Below are positions 41,753-51,227 of a stretch of DNA of 64,000 nt, one piece after another. This stretch comes from an uncultured Methylococcaceae bacterium (lineage in GTDB: Bacteria > Pseudomonadota > Gammaproteobacteria > Methylococcales > Methylomonadaceae): positions 1-64,000 of the forward strand of contig CAJADF010000040.1 in the NCBI GenBank assembly GCA_903938485.1, given 5' to 3'. Within the stretch, counting starts at the first letter, position 1, and the number at the start of each line of letters is the position of its first letter. The position numbers and the translations under genes were made by a program. The notes beneath the pieces are model-generated. The model searched no databases. It was not told the DNA's origin and saw only the letters and a list, made by a program, of their open reading frames with translations.

Positions 41753-42643
41753 TTAAGAGGAAGCTTTTTCAGGATAAACGCTGTATTCAAATCCTAAGGT
41801 TTCTTCCCATTTATACAGCATAGCGATAGTCACAGAATGGGCTAAATCTAAAGCCGTAATACCAGATCCTACTTCAGCATTAGCCTCTTCAGATAAAATA
41901 TCCGCAGCAATTAACTTAGCACCTAGTTTGTGGGCATCAACGACTTTTTGGTGGCCATTTTTAATATAAATAAAACCGTTACACACAAAAACTTTAACCG
42001 CGTCATTTTCTGCCAAGGAATCGTCTTCAGCTAACTCTTTGATGGATTGGGTTGGTAACAATTTTTTGGGGGTGACCCAAAGTTGTGCGAATATGTGTGC
42101 TTTTAACCATAAATCAAAGCAATCTTTAATCTTTTGAGCAATCACTTCTGGCGTGGTAAAAGAGGTATCAATGACCAAATCGTAGTTGCTGTATTTTCTG
42201 AACTGGACATTGTAAAGATGATTAAAGCGCTGATCTTCTATACTCTGGCGTTTTAGATTGTTTTCTAGAGTTACTGCTAGGGATGGGTTATGTTCGTCCC
42301 CTCTAGCGGCGTTAAAGACTCTTTCTGCACCAACTACAGTATCTACTGCTAAAAACACTTTGAAGGCATTCGGTATAAAGTGCCAAGCTAAACGCGAATC
42401 TAAAATTAATTGCTCTTGAGTTTTGCCCAATTCAACCACATAAGCATCAATTTCATCATCAATACTACGATCAGTTTGAGATATTTTGTTCAACTCAAGC
42501 GTAGTGACACCGCGGCGCGTAGCAATTTCTCTTTGGATGGTGCCGGTGCCAATAATATCAAACTGCGTGAGATCTTTTAGTGCTTTGGCTACCGAGGATT
42601 TGCCACTGCCGATATCGCCAGACATTACAATAATATTCTTCAT
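41753..42643 (-). CDS. Cytidylate-kinase-like/AAA P-loop kinase with ~100-aa C-terminal domain of unknown function
   Basis: IIVMSGDIGSGKSSVAKAL...RRGVTTLELN...LILDSRLAWHFI; unrecognised C-terminal region. Confidence 0.75.
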   Translation of the reverse strand: MKNIIVMSGDIGSGKSSVAKALKDLTQFDIIGTGTIQREIATRRGVTTLELNKISQTDRSIDDEIDAYVVELGKTQEQLILDSRLAWHFIPNAFKVFLAVDTVVGAERVFNAARGDEHNPSLAVTLENNLKRQSIEDQRFNHLYNVQFRKYSNYDLVIDTSFTTPEVIAQKIKDCFDLWLKAHIFAQLWVTPKKLLPTQSIKELAEDDSLAENDAVKVFVCNGFIYIKNGHQKVVDAHKLGAKLIAADILSEEANAEVGSGITALDLAHSVTIAMLYKWEETLGFEYSVYPEKASS

Positions 42644-42715
42644 AATCAGTGTGCTTGTTTATCCAAGTTAATTAGTGGGGATTTTAGCATTAAACTTTAA
42701 TATAGGGCAGTCTAG

Positions 42716-43558
42716 CTACTCTGTAATTAAGGTTTTAATACGAAAATGTCCTGCACCCTCAATACCTAGCGTATTTGCTAAGTAAGGCAGAGTGTTTTGT
42801 AATTCGGCAGCTAATTTCCAGGGCGGATTAATAACAATCATACCGCTAGCTGTCATGCCATGCCCTGTGGTGTCAGCTTTTATGCCCAATTCATAAAGCT
42901 GTACATTTTTAAGCGGGCTGGCTTTAAGAGCATTTTCTAGTTGAATATTTCTGCTCCGATCAACGACGGGATACCACAACGCAAAAGTACCCTGAGCAAA
43001 GCGTTTATAAAACTTAAATAAAGACGCTACGACCTTATCGTAATCACTTTTAATCTCGTAAGACGGATCAATTAATACTAAGCCTCGATTAGGTTTCGGT
43101 GGTAATAGCCCAAGCGTGTTTTTTAAACCATCGGTGTGTTGAAGGGTAATGCGCTTATCTTTTTTGATGGCTTGCTTTAATAGATTAATTTCGGTGGGAT
43201 GCAGTTCATGCGCAAATAAATGATCTTGCTGACGAAGATAAAGCTGAATAATTAAGGGTGAACCAGGATAGATAGTTAGTTTATCCGTAGGATTAAAACT
43301 TTTAATGACCTTAACGTAATCTGCCACCGCATCTGGCAAATTATCTAACTCCCATAATGCGCCTATGCCATTATCAAATTCTTTATTTTTTTGCGCATAA
43401 TCACTATTTAATTGATAGCCACCCGCACCCGCGTGCGTATCAATACAACAAAAGGGTTTGTCTTTAGTGTTTAAGTGCTTAAGAATTTTAATTAAAACTA
43501 AATGTTTTAAAACATCGGCAAAATTGCCCGCATGAAAAGAGTGTCTGTAACTGAGCAT
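42716..43558 (-). CDS. rlmJ: 23S rRNA (adenine(2030)-N(6))-methyltransferase
   Basis: MLSYRHSFHAGNFADVLKHLVL; DTHAGAGGY; VLIDPSYEIKSDYD. Confidence 0.97.
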   Translation of the reverse strand: MLSYRHSFHAGNFADVLKHLVLIKILKHLNTKDKPFCCIDTHAGAGGYQLNSDYAQKNKEFDNGIGALWELDNLPDAVADYVKVIKSFNPTDKLTIYPGSPLIIQLYLRQQDHLFAHELHPTEINLLKQAIKKDKRITLQHTDGLKNTLGLLPPKPNRGLVLIDPSYEIKSDYDKVVASLFKFYKRFAQGTFALWYPVVDRSRNIQLENALKASPLKNVQLYELGIKADTTGHGMTASGMIVINPPWKLAAELQNTLPYLANTLGIEGAGHFRIKTLITE

Positions 43559-44352
43559 TAAGAAAGTTTACTAGCGATGGTCATACCAATTTCGAAAGCG
43601 ATTAACCAGATGATGATCCATTCTAAAATAGTTGAGTGGCGATGTTTTTGTTCATCCGCTAACATTTCGAATAACTCATGAATCGTTTCAAGTTTTTTAG
43701 ATAACACTTGGGTGCGGGGCGCTATTTCTAAATATTTTGCTGTGATGGTATAAAAAGATTCATATTCTGGATATTCCCAAAAGAAATCCGGCGTATCTAA
43801 CAAATCGTAATTTAAAATGATATCGCTCTTCGTTAAGAACAATTGCCCGCGTATTTTGGCAATTTTATAGCGACTGAGTTTGATGCGACCATTTTCTGCT
43901 AATGATTTAGGAATATAGCTGGTGTTATTAATGGTAGTAATGGCATTGGTTTCAAATGAGGCCAATTTAATAGACTGCGCCATGCCTTGAGACAAGGCGA
44001 ATATTAAAATGGGATCAGACGATTCAATTTCAATATGATCTTCAATAATACGGGTAATAGGGCAGTTAAGTGCAAATGTAAAGAAATCTTCTTCTATTAT
44101 GGCTAATGGGAATTCTGCGTGTTCTAATAACAATTGATGTAATTTTGTTTGCGCTTCTTGGCTAACATTCCAGTGCACAACAGCGCCATAGGCAAATACC
44201 ACTGACCAAGAATTATCATCTTCTATTAATAACGCGCCTTTAATAATACGAATTAGCGTTGATTCAGAGAGTAGCGCCGCTAATTCGTTAATATCAAAAC
44301 GTAATGCCAGACAAAATGCGGCACATTTTTGGGTAGAGCTAGTTGATGACAT
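43558..44352 (-). CDS. RMD1 family protein (DUF155)
   Basis: GALLIEDDNSWSVVFAYGAVVHWNV; HSTILEWIIIWLIAFEIGMTI C-terminal TM; start likely ATG 44352. Confidence 0.85.
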   Translation of the reverse strand: MSSTSSTQKCAAFCLALRFDINELAALLSESTLIRIIKGALLIEDDNSWSVVFAYGAVVHWNVSQEAQTKLHQLLLEHAEFPLAIIEEDFFTFALNCPITRIIEDHIEIESSDPILIFALSQGMAQSIKLASFETNAITTINNTSYIPKSLAENGRIKLSRYKIAKIRGQLFLTKSDIILNYDLLDTPDFFWEYPEYESFYTITAKYLEIAPRTQVLSKKLETIHELFEMLADEQKHRHSTILEWIIIWLIAFEIGMTIASKLS

Positions 44353-44374
44353 AGGGGTCAAATTAAATCCATGA

Positions 44375-44794
44375 TTATTTATCAACGATATTAAGTAACC
44401 AGCCACTTTCTGCTTCACATTCTGAATACTTGGCTTTAACTTTTATATTGATACGCGCATAAGTGTCATGTAGAGATGCCGGCAGTTTACTCTTAATAAT
44501 GTAATAAGGATCTTTAAATTCAGCCTCAAACTCTACCGGTATATTTTTAACCGTGATAGAAATTAAATCTGCATTAAGGATGTTGTGGGCAATAAATGAA
44601 AACTCAGCCCCAGGAATAACGGTAGTTAAATGTGCTGGGATAAATTTACTTAATTGTGGTTTACAAACACCCATCCCGCTGCTGCTGCCTTTGGGGCCAC
44701 CCATATGACCACTGTGATGTTCTGCTGCTTGAGTTGATAGATTAACTGATAACGACAAAATCGAAGATAAAGCGAGTAATGTTATTTTTTTCAT
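44375..44794 (-). CDS. Small secreted protein with His/Gly-rich N-terminus, unknown function
   Basis: Signal peptide ...VNLSTQAAEHHSGHMGGPKGSSSGMGVCKPQ; same strand directly upstream of the RMD1 gene. Confidence 0.6.
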   Translation of the reverse strand: MKKITLLALSSILSLSVNLSTQAAEHHSGHMGGPKGSSSGMGVCKPQLSKFIPAHLTTVIPGAEFSFIAHNILNADLISITVKNIPVEFEAEFKDPYYIIKSKLPASLHDTYARINIKVKAKYSECEAESGWLLNIVDK

Positions 44795-45934
44795 TGATAT
44801 GCTCTTTATTATTAATTAACACTGGATGCTTTTAATATAAATATTAAGGGTTAATCGCTTAACACCTATATTATGTCTATATTATCAAAGCCTGTTTAAC
44901 TAAGTCGAGAAAAAGCTTTAAATCGAGGGAAATCTTTAAGTTATGTATTTTGATGGTAGGTGTTCGGTTTGGCTTATGGGCTATTTATCTAATTCAGGGG
45001 TTGCACTTGAAAAAGATAATATTTATATGCGCCTTGTAACTAAAGATGAGATAACGATGGATTATTCTTTATGTGATACTGGTATTGTATAGTTTGCTTA
45101 GGATAATGATGTATTAGCGAGGTAAAATGTTATTAAGTCGCTGATAAGGGTTTATTGAGTCTAAATCAGGGCGATCTACGACAAATATTTAATTGTTAGA
45201 AGCAGTTATTGTTGTATCCATTCTAAATTGTCCTGCTTTGAAGTTAATATAATGATATCTTCTCAAGAGCGTGCGGTTTTAAAGCGAGTATTTACATAAC
45301 AGTCTATTGCGGCCCGATTAGGAGTAAATACATCTTTATTTGCTCTAAACGGTGCTGCATTTGCAGTAAAAAATGATGTATTAGTGCTGTATACACATAT
45401 ATCTATGGTTTATTAAATGTTATCATAAATTAGTGTCTTATATAAATTACGCTGTAAAATATAAAACTATTTTCACAAAACTTATTATTTATAGTGCGCC
45501 TTTATATTACTCACATCGCTAGCTAAAATGCTTAGATTATCAGCGATAGTTTAGATATTGCCATACTATAGCCATCCATTTTTAAGCTTACGCTGACTAG
45601 TTTTGCGATAGGGCTTATGATAACAAGCTATGAATTGACTTTTGCTACGCAAATAATAAAAGCGTTAATGAGTTGACTATGTAGGGTTTTTATAAAATTG
45701 ATAGTTATTTATGCGTTAGAGTAGATAATAAGTGTTTTCGGGAACAATTTAACGAAGAGCCAAGTATAGAAGCTTCTTGCATATGGTAAGTACTCAGAAT
45801 TATCAAAGGATATAGAGGGTGCTATTTATCAAACTGTATTTAGTATTTGCTGCCACTTAGGTAATAACGCTGTATTACTGTAAAATGTCTGCTATTAGAT
45901 AGATAGTCATACGTTTTTAAATACCCTCTATACC

Positions 45935-47536
45935 ATGTTAAGAATTACCGAACTTAAACTCCCCTTAGACCATTCAGAAGCCGATCTTAAAGATGCCATT
46001 CTTAAAAGGTTAGGAATTAAAGTTGAACAACTGGTTTCTTTCACTGTTTTTCGTCAGGGTCATGATGCTAGAAAAAAATCCGAAATTTATATGGTTTATA
46101 CATTAGACGTTGATATCAGCAATCAAGCCGCTTATTTAGCCCAGTTAGATACGGAATCCAATATTGCTATAACGCCTGATACTACTTATAAATTTGTCGC
46201 ACAAGCGCCCGAACAGTTATCAGGCAGGCCGATTGTCATTGGTATGGGGCCCTGTGGTTTATTTGTGGGTTTAATTTTGGCGCAAATGGGTTTTAACCCC
46301 ATTATTTTAGAGCGTGGTAAAGAAGTAAGAGAGCGTACTAAAGATACCTTCGGTTTATGGCGCAAAAGCATTTTTAATCCTGAGTCTAATGTGCAATTTG
46401 GTGAGGGTGGGGCAGGTACTTTTTCTGACGGTAAACTTTATACCCAAATCAAAGACCCTCATCATTACGGCAGAAAAGTATTAACCGAGTTTGTTAAAGC
46501 CGGCGCTCCTGCTGAGATTCTGCATGTGAGTAAGCCCCATATTGGTACTTTTAAATTAGTGTCTATGGTTGAGCAGATGCGCGCGACTATTGAATCACTG
46601 GGTGGTGAGATACGTTTTCAGAGCCGGGTAGATACACTTAATATTGAGCTAGGGCAAGTGACGGGCGTTACGTTATCAAATGGTGAAACGTTAACAAGTC
46701 AGCATGTCGTATTGGCTGTAGGGCACAGTGCGCGGGATACCTTCAAGATGCTCTATGAACAAGGTGTATATATTGAAGCTAAACCATTTTCTGTTGGGTT
46801 TAGAATTGAACATCCCCAATCATTGATTGATAAATGTCGGTTTGGAAGTAATGCCGGTCATCCTTTGCTGGGGGCGGCTGACTATAAATTAGTGCATCAC
46901 TGTAAGAATGGTCGAGCAGTGTATAGTTTTTGTATGTGCCCTGGCGGTACAGTGGTAGCCGCAACGTCAGAAGTAGGTCATGTAGTGACTAACGGAATGA
47001 GTCAGTATTCGCGTAATGAGCGTAATGCGAACAGTGGTATTGTGGTGGGCATTACGCCAGAGGATTATCCGGGTCACCCATTAGCAGGTATTGATTTACA
47101 GAGGCAATTAGAGGCCAGGGCTTATGTCTTAGGCGGCGAAACTTATCAAGCGCCCGGTCAATTAGTGGGTGATTTTATTGCTAATAAACCTTCCACAAAG
47201 TTAGGTTCCGTTCAGCCTTCTTATACTCCGGGTGTTAGGTTAGGTGATTTGAGTACAGCTTTACCTGATTATGCCATTGAGGCAATACGGGAAGCTTTAC
47301 CTGCGTTTGATAGAAAAATAAAAGGTTTTGCAATGGCTGATGCGGTATTAACAGGGGTTGAGACGCGTACCTCATCGCCTATTCGTATAAAACGTAATGA
47401 GCATTTTCAAAGTGTTAACACAAAGGGCTTGTATCCTGCTGGTGAAGGCGCTGGTTACGCTGGGGGTATATTATCTGCAGCGGTGGATGGTATAAAAGTG
47501 GCTGAAGCGGTGGCTTTGTCGATACTTAACAAATAA
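45935..47536 (+). CDS. NAD(P)/FAD-dependent oxidoreductase (COG2509-like)
   Basis: PIVIGMGPCGLFVGLILAQMGFNPIILERG; NVQFGEGGAGTFSDGKLYTQI; GEGAGYAGGILSAAVDGI. Confidence 0.93.
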   Translation: MLRITELKLPLDHSEADLKDAILKRLGIKVEQLVSFTVFRQGHDARKKSEIYMVYTLDVDISNQAAYLAQLDTESNIAITPDTTYKFVAQAPEQLSGRPIVIGMGPCGLFVGLILAQMGFNPIILERGKEVRERTKDTFGLWRKSIFNPESNVQFGEGGAGTFSDGKLYTQIKDPHHYGRKVLTEFVKAGAPAEILHVSKPHIGTFKLVSMVEQMRATIESLGGEIRFQSRVDTLNIELGQVTGVTLSNGETLTSQHVVLAVGHSARDTFKMLYEQGVYIEAKPFSVGFRIEHPQSLIDKCRFGSNAGHPLLGAADYKLVHHCKNGRAVYSFCMCPGGTVVAATSEVGHVVTNGMSQYSRNERNANSGIVVGITPEDYPGHPLAGIDLQRQLEARAYVLGGETYQAPGQLVGDFIANKPSTKLGSVQPSYTPGVRLGDLSTALPDYAIEAIREALPAFDRKIKGFAMADAVLTGVETRTSSPIRIKRNEHFQSVNTKGLYPAGEGAGYAGGILSAAVDGIKVAEAVALSILNK

Positions 47537-48811
47537 TTAACAAAGTCTTCTGACGGGAAAGTGACAACTAAAACAACTGCCGACAGATAATTCACTGGTA
47601 ATATTAAGATGCGCATCATGTCGCATCAGCACATGTTTAACTATCGCTAAGCCGAGACCTGTGCCGTTCACTTTTCTTTGGCGTTTGGTTTCGACTCGAT
47701 AGAATCGTTCGGTAATTCTTGGGATATCTGCTTTTGAAATTCCTTCACCATTATCTTCAACAGCTAAAACTAAGAAGTAAGTGTCTTGATACCAACGTAC
47801 TTTTACGATAGAGTCTTCTGTCGAATATTTAAGCGCATTGTTTATCAAATTACTAAAAGCACTCCTTAATTCTTGTTCTTCTCCGACTATATTGGCGTTT
47901 GATTCTAAAGAAAGTTGAATGCGGGTGTTTGATTTTCCTAGTGCATCGCCTTCATTACAAATTTGCGTCAATAGGGCGGGGACATTGACGCAACTGGTTT
48001 TATTCTGTTGGGTTTCTAAACGGGCTAATAATAATAAATCATCAACCAAATGTTGCATGCGCTCAGTTTGGCCTTGCATTTGGATGAATGAATTGGTTAA
48101 GAGCTGAGAATGCTCGTCATCCATGTCTTGTAGCGTTTCTATGTATCCCTTAAGCACAGTCAGTGGTGTTCTAAGTTCATGAGAAACATTAGCTACGAAA
48201 TCCTTACGCATACGCTCCATTTTTTTAAATTGAGTAATGTCTTGGGCTATCATTAGGCGTAAGCCAGCGCCATAGGAAATTACTTTAACTTCAAGTGCAA
48301 CTCTATTGTCTACAGGTGAGGGTAAAATGACGGATTCTTTGTAGTTTTTTGATCTTAAATAGCGGTTAAACTCTGGAAAACGAATTAAGTTGGGTATGCG
48401 TTGACCTTTGTCAGAAGTCTTTAAGCCAAATACTTCTCTAGCTGATTTATTAGCCCAGTCAATTTCATCATGGGGGCCTAAGATGATAACGGCGTTTGGG
48501 AGTGCTTCTGTAGATTGTCTAAATTGATCGATAATGTTGCGGAGTTTCTTTTTACGGCGTTTTTCACTTTTCTTAATTCGGTAGACGTGATAATAAATGT
48601 CTTCCCAAACACCTTTTGTTTTTGGATATTGACCACGTCCACCCGCTCTAATCCATTTTTCAAAACGATTAATTTGCAGGAATTGAGTAATGATAATCCC
48701 CAGCATTAATAAAAATAAAAAGACAATAAAATGTCCTGTTATTCCACCTACTATCACTGAAATAAGCAATAGTAGGATAACTGCGGTTATTTCTCTTTCC
48801 CAAACACGCAT
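47537..48811 (-). CDS. phoR: Phosphate regulon sensor histidine kinase
   Basis: PAS; DFVANVSHELRTPLTVLKGYIETL; GTGLGLAIVKHVL; adjacent to phoB. Confidence 0.95.
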   Translation of the reverse strand: MRVWEREITAVILLLLISVIVGGITGHFIVFLFLLMLGIIITQFLQINRFEKWIRAGGRGQYPKTKGVWEDIYYHVYRIKKSEKRRKKKLRNIIDQFRQSTEALPNAVIILGPHDEIDWANKSAREVFGLKTSDKGQRIPNLIRFPEFNRYLRSKNYKESVILPSPVDNRVALEVKVISYGAGLRLMIAQDITQFKKMERMRKDFVANVSHELRTPLTVLKGYIETLQDMDDEHSQLLTNSFIQMQGQTERMQHLVDDLLLLARLETQQNKTSCVNVPALLTQICNEGDALGKSNTRIQLSLESNANIVGEEQELRSAFSNLINNALKYSTEDSIVKVRWYQDTYFLVLAVEDNGEGISKADIPRITERFYRVETKRQRKVNGTGLGLAIVKHVLMRHDAHLNITSELSVGSCFSCHFPVRRLC

Positions 48812-48814
48812 GTT

Positions 48815-49507
48815 TTATTCGACTAATGAGAACCGATAGCCAAAGCCTCTAACAGTTTGAACTAAATCTTCACGGCCATGTTCTTCAAGTATTTTTCTTA
48901 AGCGGCGGATATGTACGTCGATAGTGCGTTCTTCAATATAGACACTCCGTCCCCAAACTTGATCAAGTAATTGGGTACGAGTATAGACTTTGTCTGGGTG
49001 CGTCATAAAGAAATGCATGAGACGGAATTCTGTGGGGCTCACTTCTAATTGTTTATCGCCGATAGTGAGTCTGTGCTGCTCTATATCAAGTGTTAAATCA
49101 CCCAAGAATATTTGAGCTTGGCCTTGAATCTTTCCACTTCTACGCAATACCGCTCTAATTCTTGCGATAAGTTCTTTGGGGGAGAAGGGTTTAGTCATGT
49201 AATCATCAGCCCCTATTTCTAGGCCTTTGACTTTATCTTCTTCTTCACCTCGCGCGGTTAATAAAATAATAGGAATGTCTTTGTATACGGATTCTTTTTT
49301 TAAGCGTCTTGCCCATTCAACACCACTAATGCCGGGTAGCATCCAATCTAGTAAAATAAGGTCGTGGGCTCTGTCATCTAGGCATTTTTGAGCTTCTTCA
49401 GCATCAGCTGCAGCAAAGGGCAGAAATCCCGCTTGCTCTAATACCATCAATAACATTTCTCTGATGGCGTCTTCATCTTCAACAACAAGAATATTAAAAT
49501 TAGACAT
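48815..49507 (-). CDS. phoB: Phosphate regulon response regulator
   Basis: [34 protein letters not shown]-terminal winged helix [17 protein letters not shown]. Confidence 0.96.
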   Translation of the reverse strand: MSNFNILVVEDEDAIREMLLMVLEQAGFLPFAAADAEEAQKCLDDRAHDLILLDWMLPGISGVEWARRLKKESVYKDIPIILLTARGEEEDKVKGLEIGADDYMTKPFSPKELIARIRAVLRRSGKIQGQAQIFLGDLTLDIEQHRLTIGDKQLEVSPTEFRLMHFFMTHPDKVYTRTQLLDQVWGRSVYIEERTIDVHIRRLRKILEEHGREDLVQTVRGFGYRFSLVE

Positions 49508-49637
49508 AATTATTAAAATTAAACACAGGAGAGTTCCATTATACCAAACAGCCTATTACTCTATTATGACAATATGGCGACTTAGATAGCTATCATTTAC
49601 AATAGCAGACATTACATAAAATTATCTATCCTTAATC

Positions 49638-49943
49638 ATGAATAATACTAAAACCTATCTTAATGTCAGTTATGCTCAAAAAGATGTGGTTAAAGCATTA
49701 GGTGCTAGATGGGATCCTGCACATAAAAAATGGTATGTGCCTGCAAATATTGATTTAGGATTATTTGACGCTTGGCGTTTGCCTAGCGGAAGTGAGGTTC
49801 TTGAATCTAACAGTTTAGCTGTTAATAAATCCGCTAGTCCTTCAACAAGAACAAATAAAGATAAAAGTGCGGCTGGCGTTATTACGTTTCCGGCAGATAA
49901 AAGTTTTGTAGCTTATGATGGCCAAAAGCCACCTTGGGAATAG
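49638..49943 (+). CDS. DUF5710 domain-containing protein
   Basis: TYLNVSYAQKDVVKALGARWDPAHKKWYVPANIDL. Confidence 0.82.
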   Translation: MNNTKTYLNVSYAQKDVVKALGARWDPAHKKWYVPANIDLGLFDAWRLPSGSEVLESNSLAVNKSASPSTRTNKDKSAAGVITFPADKSFVAYDGQKPPWE

Positions 49944-49950
49944 TCCTGCG

Positions 49951-50454
49951 ATGGAAATTTTAAAGTATCTTGCTGGTTATTCTGAAAATATACAAAACCA
50001 AGTCATAAAAATGATTGATTCAGATAAACTAAACGATTATTTGTTAAATAAATATCATTTTAGTCATGAAATTAAAACGGATAAGGCTTTATATCAATAT
50101 GTAATGGACTTAAAAAATCAATATTTAAAACAATCTAATCCGCTCAGCAAAGTGATTTTTGATGATAAAATTGACTTGGTTCATCAGGCTTTAGGTCTAC
50201 ACACTTTTGTCTCAAGGGTGCAAGGTAGTCAATTAAAGTCTAAAAATGAAATACGAATAGGCTCTGTTTTTAAAAAGTGCCCTGTTGAGTTTTTAAGAAT
50301 GATTGCCGTTCATGAATTAGCACATCTTAGAGAAAAAGATCATAACAAGGCTTTTTATAAGTTATGTGTCTATATGGAGCCTGGTTATCATCAATTAGAG
50401 TTTGATATGCGCTTATATTTAACTCAGGTGGATTTGTTCGGTAAAACCAATTAA
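49951..50454 (+). CDS. YgjP-like metallopeptidase domain protein
   Basis: IAVHELAHLREKDHNKAFYKLCVYMEPGYHQLEFDMRLYL (HExxH plus distal H). Confidence 0.82.
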   Translation: MEILKYLAGYSENIQNQVIKMIDSDKLNDYLLNKYHFSHEIKTDKALYQYVMDLKNQYLKQSNPLSKVIFDDKIDLVHQALGLHTFVSRVQGSQLKSKNEIRIGSVFKKCPVEFLRMIAVHELAHLREKDHNKAFYKLCVYMEPGYHQLEFDMRLYLTQVDLFGKTN

Positions 50455-51125
50455 CTTTCGTAACTCAGTTTATTGCCAAATACCGTTTTCCAGTCATTTT
50501 CAAATTGATTAACGGCGGGTTGCACAGCTGGGTGTGTGAAAAGTTGTTCAGCAACTTCTGGTGCTAAAGTAATCGCACCTACACCTAACTTTAGTATTTC
50601 CATGACTTGTTGAGTGTTCTTAAAGCTAGCGGGTAATAAAATTGAGTTTAGCTGATGTTGATCAATAAGTTGTTGTATATCTGCTACGACAGCAATGCCA
50701 TTAGTGCCCATGGCGTCTATTCGGTTGACATAGGGTGCAAGATAATCAGCACCCGCTAGTGCGGCAAGAAAGCCTTGTTGAACAGAATAAATAGCCGTTG
50801 CAAGGACTTTAATGGGGGTTGTTTTTAGGTGATTTATGGCCGTCAGACCTATTTCTGTTGCCGGTATTTTGACGACTATATCGTAAGGTAAGGTATTTAA
50901 TTGTTCTGCTTCTTTAATAATATCCTCATAAGTATTGCTAATTGTTTGAACATGAAATCGAGCAGTTGGCCCTAAAATCTTGACACAATGACTTAAATTT
51001 TCTTTAAGACCAAGCCCTGACTTAGCGATGATAGTAGGGTTGGTGGTAATACCTTTTAGAGGTAAAGCCTTATTAAAGCGCTCAAGTTGCACGGTATTTG
51101 TGGTGTCTAGATAAAGCTCAAACAT
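50451..51125 (-). CDS. Transaldolase/fructose-6-phosphate aldolase family protein
   Basis: ELYLDTTNTVQLERFNKALPLKGITTNPTIIAKSG; DIVVKIPATEIGLTAI; ADYLAPYVNRIDAMGTNG. Confidence 0.92.
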   Translation of the reverse strand: MFELYLDTTNTVQLERFNKALPLKGITTNPTIIAKSGLGLKENLSHCVKILGPTARFHVQTISNTYEDIIKEAEQLNTLPYDIVVKIPATEIGLTAINHLKTTPIKVLATAIYSVQQGFLAALAGADYLAPYVNRIDAMGTNGIAVVADIQQLIDQHQLNSILLPASFKNTQQVMEILKLGVGAITLAPEVAEQLFTHPAVQPAVNQFENDWKTVFGNKLSYES

Positions 51126-51227
51126 CTTTATATTCCTAAATGAGTAGCGGGTAATTTTAACAATTCAAGCCTTAAACAGCTAAATTTTCTTTACAAACAC
51201 ATTCAATAATACCGCTTGAGAACATAA

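Noticed and set aside
49511-49637. Pho box upstream of phoB
   Set aside because: Only one half-site-like sequence (TTGTCATAATA on the minus strand near 49561-49575); no clear second repeat at 11-nt spacing.
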